NCBI GenBank assembly: GCA_965218715.1
Contig: CBDCLY010000020.1
Span: 1 to 29,788, forward strand
From: CBDCLY01 sp965218715
Lineage (GTDB): Bacteria; Bacteroidota; Bacteroidia; Flavobacteriales_E; Vicingaceae
Direction of reading: 5' to 3'
Length of the DNA: 29,788 nt
Part shown: piece after piece, positions 23,088-29,388 of the stretch
How the letters are laid out: every line of letters starts with the position of its first letter
Position numbering within the stretch: the stretch's first letter is position 1
The notes under the pieces: model-generated
What the model saw: only the letters and a program-made list of their open reading frames with translations
Database searches by the model: none
What the model was told of the DNA's origin: nothing
Made by a program: the position numbers and the translations under genes

Positions 23088-24335
23088 ATGTCATACCTTT
23101 TTACCTCTGAGTCAGTATCAGAAGGACACCCAGATAAAGTTGCCGATCAAATTTCAGATGCACTTATTGATAATTTCTTAGCATTTGATAAAGATTCAAA
23201 AGTGGCTTGTGAAACTTTGGTGACAACCGGACAAGTAGTTTTGGCTGGTGAAGTAAAGTCTAGTGCTTATTTAGATGTTCAAGTAATTGCAAGAGAGGTA
23301 ATCAATAAGATTGGTTACAACAAAGGCGAATACATGTTTGATGGCAATAGCTGTGGAGTATTTTCAGCCATTCACGAACAATCTCCAGACATTAACCAAG
23401 GAGTTGAAAGAGCCAATAAAGAAGAGCAGGGAGCAGGTGACCAAGGGATGATGTTTGGTTATGCAAGCAATGAAACGGAAAGTTTCATGCCATTGCCACT
23501 AGAGATTTCTCACATGTTGTTGAAAGAATTGGCTGCTTTAAGAAGAGAAAACAAAGACATCACTTATTTACGTCCAGATTCTAAGTCGCAGGTGACCATC
23601 GAATACGATGAGAACAACCAGCCAACAAGAATCGATTCCATTGTTGTTTCTACACAGCATGATGATTTTGATACTGAGCAAAACATGTTGGCCAAAATCA
23701 ACAAAGACGTAGTTGAAATATTGATTCCAAGAGTAAAAGCATTGCTTCCTGCAGAAATTCAGGCATTGTTCAATGATCAAATTACTTATCACATTAATCC
23801 AACTGGAATTTTTGTTATTGGTGGTCCTCATGGTGATACTGGTTTAACAGGAAGAAAAATTATCGTTGATACTTATGGCGGTAAAGGTGCTCACGGTGGT
23901 GGTGCATTTTCTGGAAAAGATCCTAGTAAAGTAGATCGATCTGCTGCTTATGCAACTAGACACATTGCTAAAAATTTAGTTGCTGCTGGCATTGCTGATG
24001 AAGCATTGGTACAAGTTGCTTATGCAATTGGTGTTGCCAAGCCTATGGGATTGTATGTAAACACATACGGAACTTCTAAAGTGGACTTAAGCGATGGAGA
24101 AATTGCTGAAAAGTTATTGTCCATCTTTGACATGCGCCCTTATGCCATTGAAGAACGTTTTCAACTGAGAACACCTATCTATGCTGAGACGGCTGCATAC
24201 GGACACATGGGAAGAACTTGCGAAGTAGTACACAAATCATTTACTTCTCCATCTGGTGAGACGGTAGAAATGGATGTGAAATTATTCCCTTGGGAAGAAT
24301 TGAACTACGTAGACAAAGTGAAAGCGGCCTTTTAA
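23088..24335 (+). CDS. metK: S-adenosylmethionine synthetase (methionine adenosyltransferase)
   Basis: This 415-aa enzyme makes SAM from methionine and ATP. Family marks are FTSESVSEGHPDKVADQISD at the N-terminus, GAGDQGMMFGYA in the adenine-binding hexapeptide region, and the C-terminal GGPHGDTGLTGRKIIVDTYG with HGGGAFSGKDPSKVDRSAAY. The slightly long size against the ~385-aa E. coli enzyme is due to insertions in the middle domain, normal for Bacteroidota. A weak -7-like TAATTTAG (23061-23068) precedes it, and no SAM riboswitch is recognisable in the 53 bases after gldA, which may be cotranscribed. A terminator follows. With ahcY in the same window it supplies two steps of the methyl cycle, but the genes are unlinked. 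Confidence 0.98.
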   Translation: MSYLFTSESVSEGHPDKVADQISDALIDNFLAFDKDSKVACETLVTTGQVVLAGEVKSSAYLDVQVIAREVINKIGYNKGEYMFDGNSCGVFSAIHEQSPDINQGVERANKEEQGAGDQGMMFGYASNETESFMPLPLEISHMLLKELAALRRENKDITYLRPDSKSQVTIEYDENNQPTRIDSIVVSTQHDDFDTEQNMLAKINKDVVEILIPRVKALLPAEIQALFNDQITYHINPTGIFVIGGPHGDTGLTGRKIIVDTYGGKGAHGGGAFSGKDPSKVDRSAAYATRHIAKNLVAAGIADEALVQVAYAIGVAKPMGLYVNTYGTSKVDLSDGEIAEKLLSIFDMRPYAIEERFQLRTPIYAETAAYGHMGRTCEVVHKSFTSPSGETVEMDVKLFPWEELNYVDKVKAAF

Positions 24336-24362
24336 AGCACTTTCCTTAAAGACAAAATGATG

Positions 24363-24394
24363 AGCCTGGAGATTTTCTTCAGGCTTATTTTTTT
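24363..24394 (+). terminator. Terminator after metK
   Basis: AGCCTG (24363-24368) and CAGGCT (24380-24385) form a 6-bp stem with an 11-base loop, followed by TATTTTTTT. The end overlaps the stop codon of the convergent der gene. Confidence 0.65.
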
Positions 24395-25689
24395 CTAAAA
24401 AAGATCTGAATGGGCACTCCTGTGTAATCGAACTTTTCTCTTAAACGATTTTCGATGAAACGTTTGTATTGTTCTTTCACGTATTGCGGGTGATTGCAAT
24501 AAAACACAAAGGTGGGTTTGTAAGTAGGCAACATGCTAATGTATTTCACCTTCACAAACTTTCCTTTTACTGATGGCGGAGGAGTATTTTCTATGATGGG
24601 TAACATCTCTTTGTTCAATTGAGAAGTAGAGATTTTCTTTAACCTGTTCTCGGCAACATTTACTGCCGTTTTAAGCACATCCATGATTCTTTGCTTCTCA
24701 ATAACAGAAGTAAAGATGATGGGTACATCTGTAAATGGTGCAATCTTTTGAAGGATGCCTTCTTTAAAATCGCGCATGGTATTGGATGATTTGTCTTCAA
24801 TCAAATCCCATTTATTCACCATGATTACGATGCCTTTTTTGTTCTTGATGGCCAAATTATAGATGTTCATGTCTTGCGCCATCATGCCCTCTTCAGCTTC
24901 GATGAGTAAGACACATACATCAGAATTTTCGATGGCCCTAACCGTTCTCATGACCGAGTAGAATTCTACATCATCTTCCACCTTCGACTTCTTTCTTAAG
25001 CCGGCTGTGTCGGTTAAAATGAAATCGAATCCAAAAGCAGAATAGCGGGTACCAACGGCATCTCTAGTGGTTCCGGCAATAGGTGTAACAATGTTACGTT
25101 CTTCACCAATTAGGGTGTTGATCAAAGAAGACTTCCCAACATTTGGTCTTCCAACGATGGCCAGTCGAGGTACATCTGAAGCTTCTTCTTCATCTTGTCC
25201 TAGTTCTTTGATGATCTCATCTAACAATTCTCCCGTTCCACTTCCGCTGATGCTGGATAAAGGAAACAAGTCTTGAAAACCCAAGCTATAAAACTCGGCA
25301 GACTCCACTAATCGTTCATGATTATCGACCTTATTACAAACGAGGAAAACGCGTTTTTCTGTTCTTCTTAAAAGCTCTGCCACGGCTAAATCCAAATCGG
25401 TAATGCCTACAGAAACGTCCAATACAAAAACGAGCACATCCGCTTCAACCAAAGCAATTTCAACTTGCTTGCGAATTTCTCCTTCAAACTCATCATCAGA
25501 ACCTCTAACGTAACCGCCGGTATCAATAACAGTGAATTCTCGATCTCCCCAGATGGCTTTACCATATTGACGGTCACGTGTAACTCCACTTGCTTCATCA
25601 ACGATGGCTTGTCTACTTTCTGTTAAGCGATTAAACAGCGTGGATTTTCCAACATTTGGTCTACCTACAATTGCGACTATATTTCCCAT
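24385..25689 (-). CDS. der: Ribosome biogenesis GTPase Der (EngA)
   Basis: This 434-aa protein has two tandem GTPase domains and a C-terminal KH-like domain, the unique Der layout, and is needed for 50S subunit assembly. Domain 1 has GRPNVGKSTLF (8-18), DTGG and NKVD; domain 2 has a second GRPNVGKSSLI near residue 180, DTAG and NKWD. The KH-like part spans about 350-434 (VKGKFVKVKYISMLPTYKPTF, RFIENRLREKFDYTGVPIQI). It follows era by six bases on the same strand, giving an era-der operon of two ribosome-assembly GTPases. Length and motifs are standard. Confidence 0.98.
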   Translation of the reverse strand: MGNIVAIVGRPNVGKSTLFNRLTESRQAIVDEASGVTRDRQYGKAIWGDREFTVIDTGGYVRGSDDEFEGEIRKQVEIALVEADVLVFVLDVSVGITDLDLAVAELLRRTEKRVFLVCNKVDNHERLVESAEFYSLGFQDLFPLSSISGSGTGELLDEIIKELGQDEEEASDVPRLAIVGRPNVGKSSLINTLIGEERNIVTPIAGTTRDAVGTRYSAFGFDFILTDTAGLRKKSKVEDDVEFYSVMRTVRAIENSDVCVLLIEAEEGMMAQDMNIYNLAIKNKKGIVIMVNKWDLIEDKSSNTMRDFKEGILQKIAPFTDVPIIFTSVIEKQRIMDVLKTAVNVAENRLKKISTSQLNKEMLPIIENTPPPSVKGKFVKVKYISMLPTYKPTFVFYCNHPQYVKEQYKRFIENRLREKFDYTGVPIQIFFRKK

Positions 25690-25695
25690 AATTCT

Positions 25696-26574
25696 TTACA
25701 AATATCCAAATTGCTTTAATTGCTGGTCGTCGTTTCGCCAGTCTTTATTCACTTTGACAAATAATTCCAAAAAGATCTTTTTGCCAAAAAACAGTTCAAG
25801 GTCTTTTCTTGCTTCAGACCCCACTATTTTTAGTTTTGTTCCTGCCTTTCCTATGATGATTCCTTTTTGAGAATCTCTTGCAACATAGATGATGGCACGC
25901 ATTTTAATTATTTCTTCATTTTCCTTGAAAGATTCCACTTTCACTTCTACCGAGTAAGGAATTTCTTGGGAGTACTGCAATAAAATTTTCTCTCTTATTT
26001 TTTCTTCTACAAAGAAGCGCTCTGGTTTATCGGTGAGGCTGTCTTTGGGATAATAAGGCGGTGATTCGGGTAGATTTTCGATGATTTTGGCTTGCAGTAA
26101 GTCGATTTGAAAACCATGCAAAGCAGAAATGGGAAGCAGGTAAGCTTTCGGCAATTTCTCTTTCCAATAATTCATTTCTGTTTCTAGGCCAGATTGATCA
26201 TTGAGGTCAATTTTATTGAGCGCTGCAATGATGGGCACTTCAGATTCTTCGAGGAATGAAGTGAGTTTTTGGCTTTTTAGTTCTTTTTGTCCGCACTCGA
26301 TGAGCAACACAATAACATCAGCATCTTTAAGGGCAGTAGATACAAATTTCATCATGCCCTCTTGCAATTTATAGGCAGGATCGATGATGCCAGGCGTATC
26401 TGAATAGACGATTTGATAGTCCTCTTCATTCACTATTCCCAAGATACGATGTCTGGTGGTTTGGGCTTTCGCTGTGATGATAGAAAGCTGTTCTCCAACC
26501 AGTTGGTTCATGAGGGTAGATTTACCTACATTAGGGTGACCGATAATATTTACAAAACCCGCTTTATGGCTCAT
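25696..26574 (-). CDS. era: GTPase Era
   Basis: This 292-aa GTPase binds the 3' end of 16S rRNA through a C-terminal KH domain and assists 30S maturation. It has G1 GHPNVGKST (12-20), the switch region TKAQTTRHRILGI as in AKAQTTRHR, G3 DTPGI, G4 NKID, and a KH segment KGIIIGKAGTKLKIVGSEARKD split by the conserved GKxG loop. The length is normal. It is first of the era-der unit and reads away from the initiator tRNA gene; the 83-base gap contains the tRNA promoter, which would overlap its own. Confidence 0.98.
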   Translation of the reverse strand: MSHKAGFVNIIGHPNVGKSTLMNQLVGEQLSIITAKAQTTRHRILGIVNEEDYQIVYSDTPGIIDPAYKLQEGMMKFVSTALKDADVIVLLIECGQKELKSQKLTSFLEESEVPIIAALNKIDLNDQSGLETEMNYWKEKLPKAYLLPISALHGFQIDLLQAKIIENLPESPPYYPKDSLTDKPERFFVEEKIREKILLQYSQEIPYSVEVKVESFKENEEIIKMRAIIYVARDSQKGIIIGKAGTKLKIVGSEARKDLELFFGKKIFLELFVKVNKDWRNDDQQLKQFGYL

Positions 26575-26591
26575 TTTTGTAGGTAATTAAT

Positions 26592-26622
26592 TTTGTTTGC
26601 AAAGAAACTAAATATATATTTG
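26592..26622 (+). promoter_or_regulatory. Promoter of the initiator tRNA gene
   Basis: TTTG (26592-26595), 19 bases, then TATATTTG (26615-26622): both elements match the Bacteroidota consensus exactly at ideal spacing. The start near 26629 is about 30 bases before the mature tRNA. Confidence 0.8.
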
Positions 26623-26657
26623 CACTCCTATTTAGAAAATAGCGCAAAGACATACAT

Positions 26658-26730
<73 letters not shown>

Positions 26731-26735
26731 CAAAG

Positions 26736-26765
26736 AAAAGCCGATCAAATGATCGGCTTTTTTTT
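26736..26765 (+). terminator. Terminator of the initiator tRNA transcript
   Basis: AAAAGCCGATCA pairs perfectly with TGATCGGCTTTT around a 2-base loop, and the T run continues to 26765: a strong intrinsic terminator six bases after the tRNA. Confidence 0.95.
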
Positions 26766-26816
26766 ATGCCCAAGACCCAGATAAGTTCAATAATCTGGGG
26801 TCTTGGCATAAAAAAA
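26759..26816. repeat. Long inverted repeat nested against the tRNA terminator
   Basis: The left arm (T7 then ATGCC-C-AAGACCC-AGAT, 26759-26782) and right arm (ATCTGGGGTCTTGGCAT then A7, 26793-26816) pair over about 23 bases, with one extra C in the left arm and one extra G in the right, around a 10-base loop. The T run comes before the stem and the A run after it on the plus strand, so it is not an ordinary terminator for plus transcripts. It shares its first T's with the tRNA terminator. Confidence 0.8.
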
Positions 26817-26931
26817 TACACATGCGAAGCAATGTGGTTTTTCTTTGGGCTGTTGAACCTTAGGCCAAAGACGCCTGATAAGGCGGCTTAATCCGTAAAG
26901 CCTTTCTCCAATTTCATTTTTAGTGCATTTA
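26817..26931. other. Non-coding, hairpin-rich stretch between the tRNA and the cassette-like array
   Basis: No convincing gene is seen here. Small hairpins follow one another: CACATGC with GCAATGTG (26819-26836), CGCCT-GATA-AGGCG (26872-26885), and GGCTT with AAGCC (26885-26902). Together with the inverted repeat before and the palindrome after, the 236 bases from 26766 to 27001 hold structure but no ORF. It may be a decayed cassette or an integration scar. Confidence 0.5.
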
Positions 26932-26983
26932 TCTTAACTTGGGGCTGGATAAACGCAATTGTGTTTATTCCTGCGTTGGCTGC
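26932..26983 (+). repeat. attC-like palindrome at the left edge of the cassette-like array (atypical)
   Basis: GGATAAACGCAA (26947-26958) pairs with TTGTGTTTATTCC (26959-26971), with one extra T and one G-U pair and almost no loop. AAC (26936-26938, in TCTTAAC) lies on the left and GTTGGCTGC (26975-26983) on the right. The outer AAC/GTT match the R''/R' cores of integron attC sites, but the spacers (8 and 3) and short core differ from the two better sites downstream. GTTGGCTGC is the motif mirrored at the end of the FkbM gene. Confidence 0.5.
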
Positions 26984-27001
26984 AATAAAAAAAACAGAAA
27001 T

Positions 27002-27883
27002 ATGATATTCAACACATTAAAATTTATCTACAATCATCCATTTAATAGCCAAAATAAATTTGGTGGATTAAATAGGTTTATCAAATGGCAAATCAATTGT
27101 CGCTTAAATCCATATCCAATTCTTTATCCATACACAGAGAATTCCAAATTAATAATGTGGAGAGGGCTGACTGGTGCAACAGGAAATTTATACTGCGGTT
27201 TAATGGAATTCGATGATATGGGTTTTCTATTACATTTCCTTCGTGACTCGGATTTGTTCATTGACATAGGTGCTAATATTGGAGCCTATACAATATTAGC
27301 TTCAGGCGAAATCGAAGCAAGTACAATAGCTATTGAACCAATTCCATCAACATTTAAAAACTTAGTCCAAAACATATCTGCAAACCAAATCCAAGAAAAA
27401 GTTGAGGCACTCAATATAGGATTAGGAGCTAAAAAGGATGTAATAAGATTCACTAAATCATTGGATACAGTCAATCACGTTGCGACGGAAAATGAAAGTG
27501 ACACCATTGATGTAAGAGTGGATAAATTAGATGCTGTAACTTCAAGAAAAATACCATCTCTAATAAAAATAGATGTTGAGGGTTTTGAAACTGAAGTATT
27601 AAATGGTGCAGAAGAAGTTCTTAAAGCAAAAGAGTTAAAAGCATTGATAATAGAACTTAATGGTTCTGGAGAAAGATATGGATATGACGAAAATTTAATT
27701 CATTTAAAACTAATTAATCACGGATTCCAACCTTATCAATACAAGCCTAAAACAAGAAACTTTGTGAAAATTGAAAGCTTTGGCACTCATAATACAATCT
27801 ATATTCGAGATTTCAAATTTGTCAAGAATAGGATTGAAACGTCAAGGAAAATAAAGATAGGCAGCAGCCAACAAAGTATATGA
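27002..27883 (+). CDS. FkbM-family SAM-dependent methyltransferase
   Basis: This 293-aa protein has the Rossmann SAM-binding motif FIDIGANIGAYTILA (86-100), the acidic IEPIPSTFKNL (111-121), and the FkbM signature IKIDVEGFETEVLNGAEEVL (189-208). The family O-methylates sugars, polyketides or other small molecules; the substrate here is unknown, and neighbouring genes do not suggest a polysaccharide pathway. The ATG at 27002 is preferred; an in-frame TTG at 26939 would translate the palindrome. No signal peptide is seen. The last codons (GSSQQSI) run into the right-hand attC-like site, whose GCAGCCAAC lies inside the coding sequence, as is common for gene cassettes. No promoter consensus precedes it. 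Confidence 0.9.
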   Translation: MIFNTLKFIYNHPFNSQNKFGGLNRFIKWQINCRLNPYPILYPYTENSKLIMWRGLTGATGNLYCGLMEFDDMGFLLHFLRDSDLFIDIGANIGAYTILASGEIEASTIAIEPIPSTFKNLVQNISANQIQEKVEALNIGLGAKKDVIRFTKSLDTVNHVATENESDTIDVRVDKLDAVTSRKIPSLIKIDVEGFETEVLNGAEEVLKAKELKALIIELNGSGERYGYDENLIHLKLINHGFQPYQYKPKTRNFVKIESFGTHNTIYIRDFKFVKNRIETSRKIKIGSSQQSI

Positions 27884-27936
27884 CGCCCATGCCTAGCAAA
27901 AGCTGGTCACGGCCCATATCCAAAACCGTTATCTTC
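27864..27936 (+). repeat. attC-like recombination site after the FkbM gene
   Basis: GCAGCCAAC (27864-27872) is the exact reverse complement of GTTGGCTGC at 26975. Layout: AAC, 4 bases, TATATG (27877-27882), core, CATATC (27915-27920), 7 bases, GTT (27928-27930). Within the arms, GCC pairs with GGC, leaving one extra base in the 5' arm, like the extrahelical base of attC. The central GCCTAGC and GCTGGTC pair around AAAA. R''-to-R' length is about 69 bases, in the attC size range. Confidence 0.6.
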
Positions 27937-27955
27937 AATTAAAAAATTAAAAACA

Positions 27956-28798
27956 ATGAATTACCTATTACTTCTATTGTTTCTAACATGTGGTGTGAAA
28001 AAAGCAACTAACCCGATTGACTTTTTAAAACAAAATGCAATTCCAATTAAGAACATTACAAAGTTGAATCAGCAGGTATATGATGAAATATCAGATTACG
28101 AAATAATAATGATTGGAGAAATGCATGGAACGAAAGAGCCCGCAGAATTTGCCTTTGGCCTATGCAATCTTATCACTAAATCTGAAAAAGAAGTAGTCTT
28201 GGCCTTGGAAATTCGTGCTTCACAAATGGATAAAGTTTCAGACGAGATGTCAGTTGCCCAGTTAAAAGAGTTGGATTTTTTTCGAAGAAAAAATTTTGAT
28301 GGTAGAAATGGTGTATCCATGCTTGATCTGATATATAAGAGCAATCAAAATGAAAGAATCATTGTAAAATTCATTGATAATCCGCACCCATCTTCAGACC
28401 GAGACTCATCCATGTATTTGGAAATATGCAACATTCGTAAAAAATATCCTAACACCAAGATAGTTACTCTAACTGGAAATGTGCACAATTCATTTACACC
28501 TTGTTTCGATAAGCTTAGAATTGGAGGATACCTGATAAAAGATACTGTTAATTATGATTCTAAAAAGATCATGTCAATTAATCATGTATTCAGTGAAGGA
28601 GAGATGATGAATAACGACGGCACTGGACTGCAACTAAGAGTCATGGAAAGAGAAGAAAATATTTACAATACTATTCTTTCTCATGAAATGTTTTTCTCTA
28701 AGATTCTTCCTAAAGAGCAAAATCAATATACACACATCTTATATACTGATAAAGTAACAGCTTCAGGAATTATTGAAAAAGAGGAAAACAATAGATAA
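27956..28798 (+). CDS. TIKI/TraB/ChaN-like superfamily protein, possible lipoprotein
   Basis: This 280-aa protein begins with a short hydrophobic signal (MNYLLLLLFLTCGVKK) containing Cys12 in a marginal lipobox. The core has GEMHGT (54-59), an alpha/beta segment VVLALEIRASQ (80-90) with Glu85, and a second motif, LTGNVHNS (172-179). The GExHG and GNxH pair marks the TIKI/TraB/ChaN (EreA-like) superfamily, which includes a haem-binding lipoprotein, metalloproteases and erythromycin esterases. The key Glu and His residues are present, so catalysis or metal/haem binding is possible; the substrate is unknown. The C-terminal residues EENNR run into the next attC-like site. Start: 26 bases after the preceding GTT core, the same distance as for the FkbM gene. 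Confidence 0.75.
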   Translation: MNYLLLLLFLTCGVKKATNPIDFLKQNAIPIKNITKLNQQVYDEISDYEIIMIGEMHGTKEPAEFAFGLCNLITKSEKEVVLALEIRASQMDKVSDEMSVAQLKELDFFRRKNFDGRNGVSMLDLIYKSNQNERIIVKFIDNPHPSSDRDSSMYLEICNIRKKYPNTKIVTLTGNVHNSFTPCFDKLRIGGYLIKDTVNYDSKKIMSINHVFSEGEMMNNDGTGLQLRVMEREENIYNTILSHEMFFSKILPKEQNQYTHILYTDKVTASGIIEKEENNR

Positions 28799-28857
28799 GA
28801 TCGCTTATTTGCTGCCTAGCTTGCAGAGAAGGCGACTTATCATGGACAGTTAAGCAC
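28781..28857 (+). repeat. attC-like recombination site after the TIKI-like gene
   Basis: Layout: AAC (28787-28789), AATA, GATAAG (28794-28799), a bulged A, TCGC, core, GCGA, CTTATC (28836-28841), ATGGACA, GTTAAGC (28849-28855). This is the same N4/N7 spacing and single extra 5'-arm base as the previous site, with a 10-bp stem. GTTAAGC fits the R' consensus GTTRRRY exactly. GAGGAAAAC at the left matches 7 of 9 bases of the reverse complement of GTTATCTTC at the left end of the same unit. Confidence 0.6.
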
Positions 28858-28865
28858 CATAAATT

Positions 28866-29291
28866 ATGAGAAAATTAATAACATTAGCGTCAATCTTAAT
28901 GGCATTCAGTTTGGTTCAGGCAAATCCTTTTATTAATAATTGTTTTTTGAATTCGGGGAATGAATTATACTGTAGTCGAACTCCCTTCATACCTGAAAAC
29001 TTATTGTACTCGGGCGATAATATTGAACCAATTAACATCCCAGATAATACTTTAAATGCTTGGTTAAAATGGCCCATAGATAACCCTGCAATGCAGTTTG
29101 CCATAGTAGTAATTTACATAGAACCTGATTCCGAAAATCCCAATTCATTGAATATAGCCAAAGAAAGAGGTAAATGGCTGGAAAAACACTTTATTGAGAA
29201 AGGAGCAATTGATGGATCTTATCTAATTAAATACAAAATAGGTGAGATAGCACAAGCTCATGTTGAGGGTGTTGGATTTAAAGAAAAATAA
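28866..29291 (+). CDS. Secreted protein of unknown function
   Basis: This 141-aa protein has a clear signal peptide (MRKLITLASILMAFSLVQA). I do not recognise the mature part. Its first third has two cysteines (NNCFLNS and LYCSRTP), which could form a disulfide. The second half, FAIVVIYIEPDSENPNSLNI then AKERGKWLEKHFIEKGAIDG, recalls the beta-alpha unit of OmpA-like peptidoglycan-binding domains (N..L...RA..V...L...G), but the key Asp/Arg motif is not complete, so this is only a weak likeness. It sits between two attC-like palindromes, its ATG 17 bases after a GTT core, with no neighbour suggesting a pathway. Confidence 0.75.
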   Translation: MRKLITLASILMAFSLVQANPFINNCFLNSGNELYCSRTPFIPENLLYSGDNIEPINIPDNTLNAWLKWPIDNPAMQFAIVVIYIEPDSENPNSLNIAKERGKWLEKHFIEKGAIDGSYLIKYKIGEIAQAHVEGVGFKEK

Positions 29292-29294
29292 TAC

Positions 29295-29374
29295 GATTGC
29301 CAACAACAGCAGATCACAACGAAGGCTAGCTAGTGAAATGTTTTAGCTACATTTCTCAGCCTAAACGTGCAATA
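29295..29374 (+). repeat. Palindromic spacer, degenerate attC-like site
   Basis: The outer arms ATTGC (29296-29300) and GCAAT (29369-29373) pair. Inside, AGGCT/AGCCT (29323-29327, 29358-29362) and GAAATGT/ACATTTC (29334-29340, 29349-29355) form a hairpin. AAC occurs at 29302 and 29318, but the right core reads GTG rather than GTT, and it does not complement GTTAAGCAC at the start of this unit. Position and size match the other spacers; sequence support is weaker. Confidence 0.4.
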
Positions 29375-29388
29375 GCAATTAAAAACAA

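Noticed and set aside
26939..27001. TTG start extending the FkbM protein by 21 residues
   Set aside because: The extension translates the palindrome (GLDKRNCVYSCVGCNKKN) and does not resemble FkbM N-termini.
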